From the NCBI RefSeq assembly GCF_900292015.1, contig NZ_LR130759.1, positions 620,001 to 684,000 on the forward strand: a DNA stretch of 64,000 nucleotides, written 5' to 3'. The notes under the pieces were generated by a model that ran no database searches, had not been told where the DNA came from, and saw only the letters and a program-made list of their open reading frames with translations. This DNA comes from Mycobacterium basiliense. GTDB taxonomy: Bacteria; Actinomycetota; Actinomycetes; Mycobacteriales; Mycobacteriaceae. This document shows positions 7,670 through 18,656 of the stretch, piece after piece (position 1 is the first letter of the stretch; every line of letters begins with the position of its first letter). Position numbers and translations under genes: made by a program.

Positions 7670-8773
7670 ATGGACCAGGTATGGGCGAACCGGGCCGCAA
7701 GTTCGGAAGTCGCTGTCACGCAGCGGCACCTCAATCGGCTCTGGGCGCTGCCGGGAACCCAGCTGGGTGTGGTTGCCTGGCCGGCAGAGCGCAAAGACCG
7801 GCTGTTCGGCACCTGGCACTACTGGTGGCAGGCGCATCTGCTGGACTGTCTGGTCGACGCGGAGCTACGCGACCCGCTGCCCGACCGGCGCGTCAGGATC
7901 AACCGGCAGGTGCGCTCGCATCGACTGCGCAACAATTTCTCGTGGATCAACAGCTACTACGACGACATGGCCTGGCTGGCCCTGGCGCTGGAGCGGGCCG
8001 CCCGCATCGCCGGCGTCGAGCGGCGGCGAGCACTGCCAAAGCTCGCCGACCAGTTCGTCAAGGCATGGGTCCCCGAGGACGGCGGCGGCATTCCGTGGCG
8101 CAAGCAGGACCAGTTCTTCAACGCCCCCGCCAACGGCCCGGCGGGGATATTTCTGGCCCGCTATGACGACTGGCTTAAACGGGCCCAGCAGATGGGTGAC
8201 TGGATCGAGGCCACGCTGATTGACCCGGAGACGCACCTGGTGTTCGACGGCATCAAGGCCGGGTCGCTGGTGCGCGCGCAGTACACCTACTGCCAGGGAG
8301 TGGTGCTGGGGTTGGAAACCGAACTGGCGGTGCGCACCGGCGACCAACGGCACCGGGCTCGGGTGCACCGGCTGGTGTCGGCGGTCGACGCGCACATGGC
8401 CCCGGGCCGGGTGCTCAAAGGCGCCGGCGGCGGCGACGGAGGCCTCTTCGGCGGAATTACCGCCCGCTACCTCGCGTTGGTGGCCACCGCGCTGCCGGGG
8501 GAATCCGTCGAAGATGTCGCGGCCCGCGATACCGCCCGCAACATTGTGCTGTCGTCGGCGAAATCGGCCTGGGACTACCGGCAGACAGTGGACGGGTTGC
8601 CAGTATTCGGGGCGTTCTGGGACCGCGACGCAGAGCTGCCCGCCGCTGGTGGTCAGCAGGCGCAGTTCGTCGAAGGGGCGGTGCGCAGCTCCGAGACTCC
8701 CGAGCGAGACTTATCGGTGCAGCTATCGGGCTGGATGCTGATGGAAGCCGCCCACTCCGCCGCGAGCGGCTAG
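7670..8773 (+). CDS. GH76-like glycoside hydrolase (Rv0365c orthologue)
   Basis: A 367-residue protein resembling family-76 alpha-1,6-mannanases and (alpha/alpha)6-barrel hydrolases. Features seen are WHYWWQAHLLDCLVDAELRD near the start, the acidic YYDDMAWLALALERA (residues ~103-117; adjacent aspartates are the catalytic candidates in GH76) and YTYCQGVVLGLETELA. No signal peptide is visible, so it is probably cytosolic. I chose the ATG at 7670, which follows AGGCAGG, over an upstream in-frame start at 7589. The match to Rv0365c is from memory of length and sequence. Activity on mycobacterial mannan-containing glycans is family inference. Confidence 0.85.
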   Translation: MDQVWANRAASSEVAVTQRHLNRLWALPGTQLGVVAWPAERKDRLFGTWHYWWQAHLLDCLVDAELRDPLPDRRVRINRQVRSHRLRNNFSWINSYYDDMAWLALALERAARIAGVERRRALPKLADQFVKAWVPEDGGGIPWRKQDQFFNAPANGPAGIFLARYDDWLKRAQQMGDWIEATLIDPETHLVFDGIKAGSLVRAQYTYCQGVVLGLETELAVRTGDQRHRARVHRLVSAVDAHMAPGRVLKGAGGGDGGLFGGITARYLALVATALPGESVEDVAARDTARNIVLSSAKSAWDYRQTVDGLPVFGAFWDRDAELPAAGGQQAQFVEGAVRSSETPERDLSVQLSGWMLMEAAHSAASG

Positions 8774-8774
8774 C

Positions 8775-9449
8775 TCACTCGGCGAGCGGGGCCTCGTCCT
8801 TGGGCGCCTGTCGCCGGGACCGGTAGCCGCGCCACGCCGCGGTCATTGCCGGCACCAGCGAAACGAACAGGATCGCCAGGATGATCTTTTCGAGATTCTG
8901 GTGCACGAACGGCACATTGCCCAGAAAGTAGCCGGCCAGCGTGACGCCCGCGCCCCAGCTGATGCCACCGACGATGTCGAATCCGAGAAACACCGGGTAG
9001 CGCATGTAGGAAACGCCGGCGATCACCGGCACGAAGGTTCGTGCGAACGGTACGAAGCGGGCCAGGATGACCGTCCAGGGTCCGTACTTTTCGAAGAACG
9101 CGTGTGATTCGGTCACGTAGTGCTTCTTGAAGAACCGCGAATCTTCCTTCTTGAACAGCGCGGGGCCAATGCGACGCCCGATGAAATAGGCATTCTGGTC
9201 CCCCAATATGGCCACCAGCGCGACACACGGGGCGAGCACTCCAATGGTGACCGGCGGGTGCGCGCTCGCCGCCAGCAGCCCGCCGGTGAACAGCAACGAC
9301 TCGCCGGGTAGCAGCGGAAACAGCAACCCGGTCTCGATAAAAACGATGATCAGGATCCCGGGCAGCACGGCGGACCCGAAGACGCCGTCGGCGCCCAACC
9401 AATACATCGGGTCGAGGATGTCCGGCAACGCCGTTACGGCGGTGTTCAC
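8775..9449 (-). CDS. DedA/SNARE-associated family membrane protein (Rv0364 orthologue)
   Basis: A ~224-residue DedA-family integral membrane protein. The family core is clear: FIETGLLFPLLPGESLLFTGG, GDQNAYFIGRRIG, then FARFVPFARTFVPVIAGVSYMRY and GAGVTLAGYFLG. These conserved acidic and arginine residues are associated with lipid scrambling or proton-dependent transport in the family. The C-terminus is basic and charged. The GTG at 9449 (start VNTAVTALPD) is preferred by similarity to the M. tuberculosis protein; an ATG at 9473 in frame is the alternative. Convergent with the GH76-like gene (stops 1 bp apart) and divergent from fba. Confidence 0.9.
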   Translation of the reverse strand: MNTAVTALPDILDPMYWLGADGVFGSAVLPGILIIVFIETGLLFPLLPGESLLFTGGLLAASAHPPVTIGVLAPCVALVAILGDQNAYFIGRRIGPALFKKEDSRFFKKHYVTESHAFFEKYGPWTVILARFVPFARTFVPVIAGVSYMRYPVFLGFDIVGGISWGAGVTLAGYFLGNVPFVHQNLEKIILAILFVSLVPAMTAAWRGYRSRRQAPKDEAPLAE

Positions 9450-9562
9450 GATGTCTTCACGGTGTCCCAACATACCGGCTCAGATAGGTTGGCCCACCGG
9501 TCTACACGCAAACCCCGATGTTGCAATACTGGGTACACCCAGCCTTTAGGAGGAGTTTCTTC

Positions 9563-10597
9563 ATGCCCATCGCAACGCCCGAGGTCTACGCCGAGATGCT
9601 GGGACGTGCCAAAGAGAATTCGTACGCCTTCCCGGCCATCAACTGCACCTCTTCGGAGACCGTCAACGCCGCTCTCAAAGGCTTCGCCGACGCCGGCAGC
9701 GACGGCATCATCCAGTTCTCCACCGGCGGTGCGGAGTTCGGTTCCGGCCTCGGTATCAAGGACATGGTGACCGGCGCCGTCGCGCTGGCCGAATTCACTC
9801 ACGTGGTTGCGGCCAAGTACCCGATCAACGTGGCGCTGCACACCGACCACTGCCCCAAGGACAAGCTCGACACCTACGTGCGGCCTCTACTGGCGATCTC
9901 TGCCGAACGGGTGTCGGCCGGAAAAGACCCGTTGTTCCAGTCGCACATGTGGGACGGGTCGGCGATCCCGATCGACGAGAACCTGGTCGTCGCCCAGGAG
10001 CTACTCAAGGCGGCCGTGGCCGCCAAGATCATCCTCGAGATCGAAATCGGCGTGGTCGGCGGCGAAGAGGACGGCGTCGAGGCCGAGATCAACGAGAAGC
10101 TCTACACCACACCCGAGGACTTCGAGAAGACAGTTGACGCGCTGGGCTCCGGTGAGCAGGGCACCTACCTACTGGCCGCGACCTTCGGCAATGTGCACGG
10201 CGTCTACAAGCCGGGCAACGTCAAACTGCGCCCCGACATCCTCGACCAGGGGCAAAAGGTGGCCGCGGCCAAGCTCGGGTTGCCCGACAGCGCTAAGCCG
10301 TTCGACTTCGTCTTCCACGGTGGTTCGGGCTCCCTGAAGTCGGAGATCGAGGAGGCACTTCGGTACGGCGTGGTGAAGATGAATGTCGACACCGACACCC
10401 AGTACGCGTTCAGCCGACCGATCGTCGGACACATGTTCACCAACTACGACGGCGTTCTCAAGGTGGACGGCGAGGTCGGGAACAAGAAGGTCTACGACCC
10501 GCGCAGCTACCTCAAGAAGGCCGAGGCCGGGATGACCGAACGGGTGATCGAGGCCTGCAACGACCTGCATTGCGCGGGGAAGACGGTGGCCGGCTGA
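9563..10597 (+). CDS. fba: Class II fructose-1,6-bisphosphate aldolase
   Basis: A 344-residue zinc-dependent aldolase that reversibly cleaves fructose 1,6-bisphosphate in glycolysis and gluconeogenesis. Zinc-binding histidines lie in HTDHCPKD (residues ~92-99) and in FGNVHGVYKPGN and FVFHGGSGS. The phosphate-binding glycine-rich loop and NVDTDTQYAF are also present. The ATG at 9563 follows a strong TAGGAGGAG; in-frame codons extend upstream to 9518 but the 344-residue length equals the M. tuberculosis enzyme. It is a single gene between the divergent dedA and the convergent mgtE. Confidence 0.97.
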   Translation: MPIATPEVYAEMLGRAKENSYAFPAINCTSSETVNAALKGFADAGSDGIIQFSTGGAEFGSGLGIKDMVTGAVALAEFTHVVAAKYPINVALHTDHCPKDKLDTYVRPLLAISAERVSAGKDPLFQSHMWDGSAIPIDENLVVAQELLKAAVAAKIILEIEIGVVGGEEDGVEAEINEKLYTTPEDFEKTVDALGSGEQGTYLLAATFGNVHGVYKPGNVKLRPDILDQGQKVAAAKLGLPDSAKPFDFVFHGGSGSLKSEIEEALRYGVVKMNVDTDTQYAFSRPIVGHMFTNYDGVLKVDGEVGNKKVYDPRSYLKKAEAGMTERVIEACNDLHCAGKTVAG

Positions 10598-10696
10598 ACG
10601 TGAGCCGGCTGAGCTGCACCGGCCGGTCGGGCGGTGAGTGAACGCCTGAACCGGGCCGGGGCGCATTATTCCTCCGGTAGTCCCCGGGCGGCGACC

Positions 10697-12085
10697 TCAC
10701 AACCCCTGAAGTTCGGTCAGGGTCATGTGGGCGATCATGAAGTAGATGATCAGCCCGGTGCCGTCGACGATGGTGGCGATCAGCGGCCCGGACACGATCG
10801 CGGGGTCGATCCGCAACTTTTTCAGGACCGGTGGAAGCACCGCGGCCACCAACGATGACCACACCACGATGGCCGCGACCGTCACCGCCACCGTCACCGT
10901 GACTTGGGGGCCCACCTTCAGGGTCCAGGCGCGGATCACCGCGGCCAGCGCCATGGTGAGGCCGACCAGGGCTCCGGTGGACAATTCCTTCATCAACACC
11001 GCGGGAACGTCGCGAAACCGGACCTGACCGGTGGCCATCGCGCGAACCAGCGTGGTCGCGATCTGCGTGCCGGTATTGCCGCCGGTACCGATCAGCAGCG
11101 GGATGAAGAACGCGAGCGCGATCACGGCCTCCATCTCTTCGGAGAATGCCCGCAAGACGCTGCCGGTGTAGGCTTCGGCGACGAAGAGGATGAGTAGCCA
11201 CACGACTCGTTTGCGCCAGAGCAGCCAAGGCGACGCCCGCAGATAGGGCACCTCCAACGGGGCCGATCCGCCCTGGCGCTCGGCGTCTTCGGTCGCTTCC
11301 TCCTGGGTGATGTCGAGGGCTTCGTCCTCGGCGATGATGCCGAGCAGGCGTCGGTCGCCGTCGACAACGGGAACGGCCATCAAGTGGTGGCTCACGAGGG
11401 TCTGCGCCGCCAACTCCTTGTCTGTCAGCGGGGAGACGACGACCAGGTCCTCGGCCATCAGCTCACGCACCCGCTGTGTGGGATCGGCCAACACGAGCGC
11501 CCGGAAAGCGACCACACCCAGCAGGTGGGAGTCGGCGTCGATCACATACACGTAGGCGGTGGTCCGGGAATTGCTACGGAGCCCCGCGGCGTGCTCACGC
11601 ACGGTGGCGACGGCATCCAACACCGTCATGTCCGGTCGCACGGACAGTGTTTCGGGCACCATATGCGCCGCAGCGGAGTCCTCGGGCCAGCTCAACAACC
11701 CACGCAAGACCTTTGCGCGTTCCAGCGGCAGCAAGGTCAGTAACGCTTCGCGCTTTGGGCTCTTGCACTCACGCAGGATGTTTGCGGCGTGATCGGAATC
11801 GAGGGCATCGAGCAGTGATGCCGCCACCGGCGGCTCCATCGCTTGCAGGGCCCGTGCGGCCAGGTTGTCGTCGACGGACTCGAACAGCTCGGTGCCGCTG
11901 TCGGCGTCGAGGAGCTGGCCGAGTTTGGCCAGTTCGGCCTTGGACAATGAGGCGAGTTCACGGGCCCGATCCGGCAGCTCGTCGACGATGTCAAGCCATA
12001 GATCGACGGCTTTTGGTGTTCCGATACCGACAACTTGCCTGATATCGATGGTCGACTGCTCGATGGTCGGATAGCGGATGCTCAC
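10697..12085 (-). CDS. mgtE: MgtE-type magnesium transporter
   Basis: A 462-residue MgtE channel. The N-terminal superhelical domain is about residues 40-140 (SLSKAELAKLGQLLD, MEPPVAASLLDALD). It is followed by a CBS pair (~140-265; MVPETLSVRPDMTVLDAV, LMAEDLVVVSPLTDKELAAQ, VPVVDGDRRLLGIIAEDEALD). Five hydrophobic segments from ~290 complete it, including the pore-type FIPLLIGTGGNTGTQ with its family-conserved GGNxGxQ. The gene starts with GTG at 12085. The 217 bp upstream holds two short inverted repeats (12118-12127 and 12186-12201). I could not recognise a standard M-box magnesium riboswitch. Confidence 0.94.
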   Translation of the reverse strand: MSIRYPTIEQSTIDIRQVVGIGTPKAVDLWLDIVDELPDRARELASLSKAELAKLGQLLDADSGTELFESVDDNLAARALQAMEPPVAASLLDALDSDHAANILRECKSPKREALLTLLPLERAKVLRGLLSWPEDSAAAHMVPETLSVRPDMTVLDAVATVREHAAGLRSNSRTTAYVYVIDADSHLLGVVAFRALVLADPTQRVRELMAEDLVVVSPLTDKELAAQTLVSHHLMAVPVVDGDRRLLGIIAEDEALDITQEEATEDAERQGGSAPLEVPYLRASPWLLWRKRVVWLLILFVAEAYTGSVLRAFSEEMEAVIALAFFIPLLIGTGGNTGTQIATTLVRAMATGQVRFRDVPAVLMKELSTGALVGLTMALAAVIRAWTLKVGPQVTVTVAVTVAAIVVWSSLVAAVLPPVLKKLRIDPAIVSGPLIATIVDGTGLIIYFMIAHMTLTELQGL

Positions 12086-12185
12086 GTGTTCTCACCTGCC
12101 TCTCCCGGAGTAGCGAATTCGGCCGAAATCCCCGCAGGAGCAGGCAATTCGCCAACACCTTGCCATATATCTCTATTCGGCGCAT

Positions 12186-12201
12186 TTCGGCGTCAGCCGA
12201 A
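12186..12201 (-). promoter_or_regulatory. Short hairpin in the mgtE upstream region
   Basis: The inverted repeat TTCGGC-GTCA-GCCGAA lies ~100 bp upstream of the mgtE GTG. A second perfect palindrome, TTCGGCCGAA (12118-12127), shares its TTCGGC/GCCGAA arms, so mutually exclusive pairings in the leader RNA are possible. Whether the mgtE transcript includes them is unknown. Confidence 0.3.
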
Positions 12202-12302
12202 CTTATTCGCTGGAAACCCAGCTACTCCGTCATCGTGACGTTCCGGTGGTGCGGGCCGAAACTTGTCCGGAACTGGCGGTGACTAATGGGCCAACTATCC
12301 GG

Positions 12303-13115
12303 CTAGTTGCTCGGGGACTGGCAGATTTTCCACTGATCGTCCCGGAATTGGAGGTCGAGGCTGCGGGTCGAGCGAACCTGCGGGTCGTAGGCCATGAACG
12401 TGGTGATGTTGGCTTCGGCGTGCTGGCCGTTGACCACGATTTGGTCGATGCTCGCGATCACCGGGTACTGCTTGGCGGCCGACACCCGGCCATAGGTTTC
12501 GGCCCAGGCGTGCTCGTCGTAGTCCACGTAGCCGTCCCGGGTGCTGCCACAGGTGATGCTGCGCAGCGCGGTCAGGTCGCCGGTCTGGATTGCGATGTCA
12601 AAGCTTTGAATGGTTTGCCGCACCCGATCCTCCTGCGACACCTGGGGGTGTTTGCTGCGAGTCAGCAATAGGGTGCCCAGGATGGCGATTGCGGCCAGCG
12701 CCAGCACGATCACCACGATTGCTAGCACCCAACCCCAGTTGCGCTGTTTCAGCGCGGCTGGTCGACCTCCGTCACGCGGCGGAATTGATTGTGGCATCGC
12801 GGTTTTCGGCGGCGTACCGGTCGACGGCGGCGGATTGCTGGGCGCCGGGTGAGTTTGGAACACCTCGGTGGCCGGCTCGGGAGCGGTGACGATGACCTGG
12901 GTTTCTTTTGCGTCGAAGCCTGGCGCGGTGAAGCGGCGTTCGCGCTGCGCGTCGGCGCTGGTCGGTTCGGGGTCGTCCGCCGGATCCGACTTGGAGATCA
13001 CCACGGTCGCGGTTTCGGCGTCGTCGGGGATGAGAGGGCCCTCGGTGCCTTCTCCGCCGACCGGGTCGTCCCCGGTTTCGGTGCCGTCGCGGTCGGGCTC
13101 GGGTGCGTTGGGCAT
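12303..13115 (-). CDS. Single-pass membrane protein, Rv0361-like
   Basis: A 270-residue protein of unknown function. The first ~125 residues are acidic, Pro/Thr-rich and probably disordered, including EPDRDGTETGDDP and VIVTAPEPATEVFQTHPAPS. One transmembrane helix follows (WVLAIVVIVLALAAIAILGTLLLT, ~127-150). The C-terminal ~115-residue extracytoplasmic domain (VRQTIQSFDIAIQTGDLTALRSITCG to KICQSPSN) resembles NTF2-like/DUF4878-type modules and has two cysteines that could pair. Similar architecture occurs in mycobacterial proteins whose cytoplasmic tails are phosphorylated on Thr; the Thr-rich tail makes that plausible here but it is not shown. Located upstream of mgtE on the same strand, 217 bp away. 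Confidence 0.8.
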   Translation of the reverse strand: MPNAPEPDRDGTETGDDPVGGEGTEGPLIPDDAETATVVISKSDPADDPEPTSADAQRERRFTAPGFDAKETQVIVTAPEPATEVFQTHPAPSNPPPSTGTPPKTAMPQSIPPRDGGRPAALKQRNWGWVLAIVVIVLALAAIAILGTLLLTRSKHPQVSQEDRVRQTIQSFDIAIQTGDLTALRSITCGSTRDGYVDYDEHAWAETYGRVSAAKQYPVIASIDQIVVNGQHAEANITTFMAYDPQVRSTRSLDLQFRDDQWKICQSPSN

Positions 13116-13222
13116 GAGTACTGCTGTCCTCCCGCTATCGAGTGGGTTGCTTGGAGCTTAGCGACCCAACCCGCGGATAGGGTTATTGCCGAGGTAGGGA
13201 CCCAGGGGGGAGCGGCCCACTC

Positions 13223-13663
13223 GTGCGGTGGGTTGGCAGAATGGCCCCCATGACGTCGATGGGTGATCTGCTGGGACCCGATCCAATCCTGCTGCCTGGC
13301 GATAGCGCGGCCGAAGCGGAGCTACTGGCCGACGAAAGGCCGGAAATCGTGGCCGCCGCGCATCCGTCGGCGTCGGTGGCATGGGCGGCGCTTGCAGAGG
13401 AGGCGCTGGCCGACGACAAAGTCATCACCGCCTACGCCTACGCGCGCACCGGCTATCACCGAGGCCTGGATCATTTGCGGCGCAATGGCTGGAAGGGCTT
13501 TGGGCCCGTGCCGTATTCGCATGAACCCAACCGGGGTTTTCTGCGGTGTGTGGCGGCGCTGGCGCGGGCCGCTGACGCCATCGGCGAGACCGACGAATAC
13601 GGCCGTTGTTTGGATCTGCTCGACGATTGCGATCCCGCGGCACGTACGGCCCTTGGGTTCTAG
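13223..13663 (+). CDS. Conserved DUF3151-like protein (Rv0360c orthologue)
   Basis: A ~140-146-residue cytosolic protein with no assigned biochemical role. It is helical, and visible conserved-looking stretches are GDLLGPDPILLPGD, AHPSASVAWAALAEEAL, AYAYARTGYHRGLDHLRRNGWKG and SHEPNRGFLRCVAALARAADAIGE. This pattern matches the actinobacterial DUF3151 family, recalled from memory. The GTG at 13223 has GGGGGAG about 12 bases upstream; an ATG at 13241 is the alternative start. It is flanked by divergent Rv0361-like and convergent M50-protease genes. Confidence 0.75.
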   Translation: MRWVGRMAPMTSMGDLLGPDPILLPGDSAAEAELLADERPEIVAAAHPSASVAWAALAEEALADDKVITAYAYARTGYHRGLDHLRRNGWKGFGPVPYSHEPNRGFLRCVAALARAADAIGETDEYGRCLDLLDDCDPAARTALGF

Positions 13664-13758
13664 TGTCCAGTGACCGGGTGGTTGGCATGCTGCGACGCGG
13701 ATCGCTAACCGTGTGCCGGCGCGGCGGCCAGACAGCTGCCGCACATGTGACAACGGCG

Positions 13759-14538
13759 TCAGATCCAGCGGCTCCAGAAGCGGGTCAGTGAATTGCCCAC
13801 CATTGCCAGCAGGTGAGGCACCCCGGAGAAGTCGAACAGCCAGCCCACGATCCCGAACAGCCACTGGTTAAGCACCGGCGCCAACAGCAACAGCAGCAGG
13901 ATGAAGATCCCGAATTGCTTCGCGGGTGCTAGCGCGCGCTGAGTCTGCGGGCTCAGGTGCGGCTCCACGGCGTCATAGCCGTCCAGGCCCGGGATCGGCA
14001 GCAGGTTCAGCACCACGGCCATGATTTGCAGAAAGCCCAGGAATGCCATCCCAGCCCACAGCACCCAGTGGTCCTGGTCGTAGAACAACCTGGTTGCGGT
14101 CAGCAGCAGCACCGCCAGCACCACATTGGCCGCCGGTCCGGCCAAGCTGACCAGACTGCGACGGTTTGGCGTCATGAACCAGGTCCGCACATACACCGCG
14201 GCACCTGGCAAACCGATCCCGCCCAGTGCGATAAAAACCATCGGTAACACCAGCGACAGCCCAGGATGGCTGTAGCGTCGCGGGTCCAGCGTGAGGTAGC
14301 CGCGCACCGCGATGTCGTGGTCACCGAATCGCCAGGCGGTGAACGCGTGCCCGAATTCGTGCAGGCACAGTGAGACCAACCAACCGGCGATCACGAAGAT
14401 GAACACCCCGGCGTAGGCCAGTGGCCGCACGCTGGCCCCGGCCAGCCAGGCCAGTGCTCCTCCGACGGCGGTCAGGCCGACCAGGCCCAGAAAGATCGGG
14501 CTCGGTCGCACCGACTCGTGCAGGCCGATTTCTCTCAC
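13759..14538 (-). CDS. Membrane zinc metalloprotease, M50 (site-2-protease-like)
   Basis: A 259-residue polytopic protein with the M50 signature HEFGH (SLCLHEFGHAFTAWRFGD, residues ~60-77), which supplies two zinc histidines and the catalytic glutamate inside a membrane helix. The second motif LLPIPGLDGYDAVEPHL (~175-191) has the aspartate that completes the zinc site. There are five to six hydrophobic segments and no PDZ domain, as in minimal SpoIVFB-like relatives. The substrate is unknown. Begins with GTG 21 bp after the Rv0358-like gene on the same strand, so the two are probably cotranscribed. Matches Rv0359 in length and order. Confidence 0.88.
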   Translation of the reverse strand: MREIGLHESVRPSPIFLGLVGLTAVGGALAWLAGASVRPLAYAGVFIFVIAGWLVSLCLHEFGHAFTAWRFGDHDIAVRGYLTLDPRRYSHPGLSLVLPMVFIALGGIGLPGAAVYVRTWFMTPNRRSLVSLAGPAANVVLAVLLLTATRLFYDQDHWVLWAGMAFLGFLQIMAVVLNLLPIPGLDGYDAVEPHLSPQTQRALAPAKQFGIFILLLLLLAPVLNQWLFGIVGWLFDFSGVPHLLAMVGNSLTRFWSRWI

Positions 14539-14559
14539 TTGTCGCTCACCGGTGGAAAA

Positions 14560-15237
14560 CTACCGGACCAGCAGCCAGCCTTCGACGTTGCGGTAGAACG
14601 TGGATCGGCGCACCTTTCGTGGCGCCGCGACGCCATCGCGCACCACCCGGGCGCCGGTTGTGCCCAGTTGGGCTGCGCGTCCGGCGATCCAGCGGCCTCT
14701 TGGCGTGGTGGCTCCCAACGTGGCTCGCAGACCCGGCAGCCCCAACGTCGGTTCGATGGATACGCCGACGGCATCGCCATCGAACAGCGGGGTGTCATCG
14801 ACCACCGCCTCGCCGTGGATGGCCCGCGCCTCCGGTGTCGGCAGCCAGCTTGCCCGGCCGACGACCACCGTCCCGGTCTCATCCCGGATGAGCGGCACCC
14901 GGTGGGCGGTTCCGCGGTGTGCGCGGCGCGCGGCCCGGCGACCCGCCGGCAGGCGGTAAACCCGGGTCGCGGCGGTGCGCCGGGGCGGGACGTAGGCCAC
15001 TTCGACGTCGAGGCGGTCGGCGCGCAACAGCCGAGTCAACACCGCGGCCAGGTCGGAGTCACCGCCGACCACGACGAGCCGTGGGTGCAAACCCAGCACG
15101 GTGTCTACCGCGGTCGGTTCGTGGGCTCGGTGGGCGGCGAACCCGGCCAATGCGGCGGGCGCAGGTTGCTCGCCGAACAGCAAGACCGCCATGTTGGGCG
15201 TGCCCCCGGCCGACTTCAGCCCGATATTCATGCCCAT
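14560..15237 (-). CDS. Conserved protein resembling a degenerate diacylglycerol-kinase fold (Rv0358-like)
   Basis: A 225-residue protein of unknown function. Residues ~50-85 read RLVVVGGDSDLAAVLTRLLR and EVAYVPPRRTAATRVY. This resembles the nucleotide-binding GGDGT loop and following strand of diacylglycerol/NAD-kinase-fold enzymes, but with GGDS in place of GGDGT. The C-terminal part (VRDGVAAPRKVRRSTFY, WLLVR) could match the beta-sandwich half. The assignment to that fold is my inference. The ATG follows GGGAGGAG. It is divergent from purA and upstream of the M50 protease gene. Confidence 0.7.
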   Translation of the reverse strand: MGMNIGLKSAGGTPNMAVLLFGEQPAPAALAGFAAHRAHEPTAVDTVLGLHPRLVVVGGDSDLAAVLTRLLRADRLDVEVAYVPPRRTAATRVYRLPAGRRAARRAHRGTAHRVPLIRDETGTVVVGRASWLPTPEARAIHGEAVVDDTPLFDGDAVGVSIEPTLGLPGLRATLGATTPRGRWIAGRAAQLGTTGARVVRDGVAAPRKVRRSTFYRNVEGWLLVR

Positions 15238-15304
15238 TTTCGAAGCTCCTCCCGACCTGCTGGGTAGGGTAGGTCACCGGCTGGACCACAATATGCGGGC
15301 ATAA

Positions 15305-17286
<1,982 letters not shown>

Positions 17287-17306
17287 TCGGTGGACGCCAG
17301 CCGGCG

Positions 17307-18656
17307 CTAGGACCGTTCTTGGGTCGGGTCCGGTGGTACCACGATGATAGTCGCCCCCGGGATCGCCGCCAGGGTCGCCGCGAGGTTGGCAACGACGCCG
17401 GGAGGTAGGCCGGACGGCAAGCCGGGTATGTTCACCCCCGCGGCCGCCGCGGGGACCGCGGGGGTGTTGGCCGCGGGCCTGGCCGCCGCGGCGGCCCCGC
17501 CGCTGTTGGCGGACGGCGCGGCGCCGGCCGGGGTGGGTGAGGAGCCGCCCCGCGCCGCCAGGCCGGCCAAGCTGGAACCGGCCAAGCCCGCCGCCATAAC
17601 CCCCGTATACGTGCCGTCCGAGCCGGCCGTTAGGTACATCGGTGTGGCGCCGGGGAACATCGAGGCGACTTGGCGCACCGCCGGAGGAAGATTCCAGCTC
17701 TGCGGTACCGAGAGTCCCCCGACGTTGGCCGAGTAGCCCGAAAGCGCGGCAATAGGCGGTGGAGCCGGTCGGGTGAGGCGCTGTCCGCCTTCGAACAGGT
17801 CTGGACTGCCGGGGGTGGTCTTGAGGCCCGCGGCCGGATTCTCTTCGTAGTCTCCGGGGCAGGCAGGAGCGTTTTCTTCTTCGTCGACGAGGTCGTGGCG
17901 ATAAACCTCGCCCAGCTGCACCCCTGACACGCCCAACGCGCCGGCCGAAACGGCGACGGCCGCCAGCACCAGAACGTCGAGATCGTCCAACGGGTTGGTG
18001 ATGGAATCGAACGGCGGAGGTAAGAAGGACCCCAGGGTCGGTAGCACGCTCGTTTCCGCCGGTGCCGCGGCGGCCGCGGCCGCCGGCACCACCGCCTCGC
18101 TTCCCAGCTGAACCCCGGTGGTGGTGGCCGGGGGCGGGCTGAACGGCGTCAATTCCGCTGCGGCCGCCGAGGTGCCGGCGTAGCCGTCCATGGCGACGAT
18201 GTCCTGGGCCCACATTTCGCCGTAATCGGCTTCGCTGGTGGCAATCGCCGGTGTGTTCTGGCCGAAAATATTGCTCCGTACCAGCGAGATCATGGTGCTA
18301 CGGTTGGCGGCGATCTCCGCCGGCGGCACCGTCGCCGCATGCGCCGACTCGTAGGCGTTGGCCGCGGCGATGGCCTGAGCCGCGGCCTGTTCGGCTTGGG
18401 CCGCGGTAGCCCTCATCCACGTCACGTAGGGAGCGGCCGCCGCCGCCATCGACAGCGCCGAGGCGCCTCGCCATTCATCCCCGGCGAGCCCGGAGATCAC
18501 CGCGGTGTAGGAGGTCGCCGTCGCGTTGAGCTCGTTGGCCAGACGCGACCAGGCGTTGGCCGCTTGCACCAGTGGTGCCGAGCCCGGACCGGCATACATC
18601 CTGGCGGAATTGATTTCTGGCGGTAGCGCCCCGAAATCCATCTCCATCGTCACCAC
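17307..18656 (-). CDS. PPE family protein, SVP subfamily (PPE9-like)
   Basis: A 449-residue PPE protein. The ~180-residue PPE domain starts [20 protein letters not shown], contains the conserved WxG region (GDEWRGASA, ~61-69) and ends near [18 protein letters not shown] hydrophobic segment [21 protein letters not shown] (~227-247) follows. The SVP signature GGLSVPQSW is at ~316-324, and an Ala/Pro-rich tail ends the protein. PPE proteins are usually paired with PE proteins and exported by ESX (type VII) systems; no PE partner adjoins it. Its position next to purT matches PPE9 (Rv0388c), which from memory is annotated as a short protein in H37Rv, so this may be an intact version. An alternative start is the ATG of MEMDFG at 18647. 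Confidence 0.9.
   Translation of the reverse strand: MVTMEMDFGALPPEINSARMYAGPGSAPLVQAANAWSRLANELNATATSYTAVISGLAGDEWRGASALSMAAAAAPYVTWMRATAAQAEQAAAQAIAAANAYESAHAATVPPAEIAANRSTMISLVRSNIFGQNTPAIATSEADYGEMWAQDIVAMDGYAGTSAAAAELTPFSPPPATTTGVQLGSEAVVPAAAAAAAPAETSVLPTLGSFLPPPFDSITNPLDDLDVLVLAAVAVSAGALGVSGVQLGEVYRHDLVDEEENAPACPGDYEENPAAGLKTTPGSPDLFEGGQRLTRPAPPPIAALSGYSANVGGLSVPQSWNLPPAVRQVASMFPGATPMYLTAGSDGTYTGVMAAGLAGSSLAGLAARGGSSPTPAGAAPSANSGGAAAAARPAANTPAVPAAAAGVNIPGLPSGLPPGVVANLAATLAAIPGATIIVVPPDPTQERS

Noticed and set aside
12086..12302. Magnesium (M-box) riboswitch upstream of mgtE
   Set aside because: No recognisable M-box conserved core was seen; only short hairpins are present.
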